Origin: Rhodospirillaceae bacterium
Lineage (GTDB): Bacteria; Pseudomonadota; Alphaproteobacteria; Rhodospirillales; Rhodospirillaceae
Assembly (NCBI GenBank): GCA_028822445.1
Contig: JAPKDQ010000003.1
Coordinates: 1 to 64,000, forward strand
Reading direction: 5' to 3'
DNA length: 64,000 bases
In this document: piece by piece, positions 63,698 to 64,000 of the stretch
How the letters are laid out: the number at the start of each line of letters is the position of its first letter
Position numbering within the stretch: the stretch's first letter is position 1
Position numbers and translations under genes: made by a program
The notes under the pieces: model-generated
Told to the model about the DNA's origin: nothing
Database searches by the model: none
The model's input: the letters and a program-made list of their open reading frames with translations, nothing else

Positions 63698-64000
63698 GCT
63701 TCAGCCCCATCTACACTGCGCGCCGTTCGAACACCGTCCGATAAATCTTTTACGAAACCGAGGACCCGGGCCGAAAGCCCCGCTTCCGGTCGGTAGTCAT
63801 CATCAATACCGTCGGCAATGATGTCGACAATAGCCGACCCCACAACGACGGCGTCAGCAAATCGGGCAACTTCGGCTGCTTGAGCAGCGGTGCGAATACC
63901 AAAGCCAACACCCAATGGCAGGTCTGTCTGCTCTCTCATTTCGGCGATCCGGGCGCCCACTTCCGTCATGTCAGCTGATTTCGTGCCGGTCACACCCTTA
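63694..64000 (-). CDS. trpA: Tryptophan synthase alpha chain, N-terminal part beyond window
   Basis: The frame runs off the right edge; about 101 C-terminal residues are visible. [21 protein letters not shown] and [18 protein letters not shown] are the phosphate-binding loop region of TrpA (GVGFGI), and [13 protein letters not shown] is the last barrel strand. It cleaves indole-3-glycerol phosphate for the beta subunit. The TGA overlaps the accD ATG, as in many alphaproteobacteria. Confidence 0.93.
   Translation of the reverse strand, partial: KGVTGTKSADMTEVGARIAEMREQTDLPLGVGFGIRTAAQAAEVARFADAVVVGSAIVDIIADGIDDDYRPEAGLSARVLGFVKDLSDGVRTARSVDGAEA

Overview
The window reads as a chromosomal segment of an alphaproteobacterium, probably a Rhodospirillales-like and perhaps marine lineage. 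The support is gene order. From about 36 to 63 kb lies pckA, chvI-chvG, hprK, rapZ, EIIA-Man, ptsH, ptsI, ahcY, a DivL-like PAS kinase, tsaE, amgK, murU, addB-addA, trxA, folC, accD and trpA, a block typical of the class. The tyrC-hisC // metX-metW divergon and the DUF2125, DUF4399 and zf-CHCC genes fit the same group. No phage, transposase, CRISPR array or rRNA was seen. The only RNA gene is a tRNA-Arg(CCG).

Region 1 (1-19.6 kb) is accessory and catabolic. It holds the C-terminally clipped hyuA-type hydantoinase/oxoprolinase and an HMG-CoA-lyase-family gene on the minus strand. A long plus-strand series follows: class III CoA-transferase, isochorismatase-fold amidohydrolase, two tandem methyltransferases, FAD aromatic hydroxylase, a third methyltransferase with two small paralogous proteins, MmgE/PrpD, a fourth methyltransferase with a third small protein, hotdog thioesterase, ICL/PEP-mutase-family lyase, a GST split by an amber codon, two HsaA-type flavin oxygenases and the decayed remains of a third. 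The repeated methyltransferase plus small-protein module is the most unusual content; I recognise no named system for it. A degradative or modifying pathway for a methylated or aromatic/branched-acid substrate is an inference.

Region 2 (19.6-37.7 kb) is mostly housekeeping: ChaC-type gamma-glutamylcyclotransferase, DUF2125 protein, GST, tyrC, hisC, metXW, a prepilin peptidase, a DUF4399 protein, tRNA-Arg, an ABC ATPase without an intact permease partner, a zf-CHCC protein, polA, a TPR protein, an SLC13 permease and pckA. Two degraded genes lie here: a methyltransferase remnant at 25.9-26.3 kb and a small frameshifted gene at 28.4-28.7 kb.

Region 3 (37.7-64 kb) is the conserved envelope-stress, PTS, peptidoglycan-recycling and DNA-repair block. 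ChvG-ChvI is followed, after an inserted auxin-efflux-type carrier, by a compact overlapping hprK-rapZ-manX-ptsH-ptsI operon, then ahcY. After two tandem 2OG-Fe(II) oxygenase-like genes on the minus strand comes a DivL-like pseudokinase operon with tsaE, amgK, murU, addB and addA, all overlapping at stop/start codons. A Rieske oxygenase and thioredoxin follow. The window closes with folC-accD-trpA on the minus strand, trpA running off the right edge.
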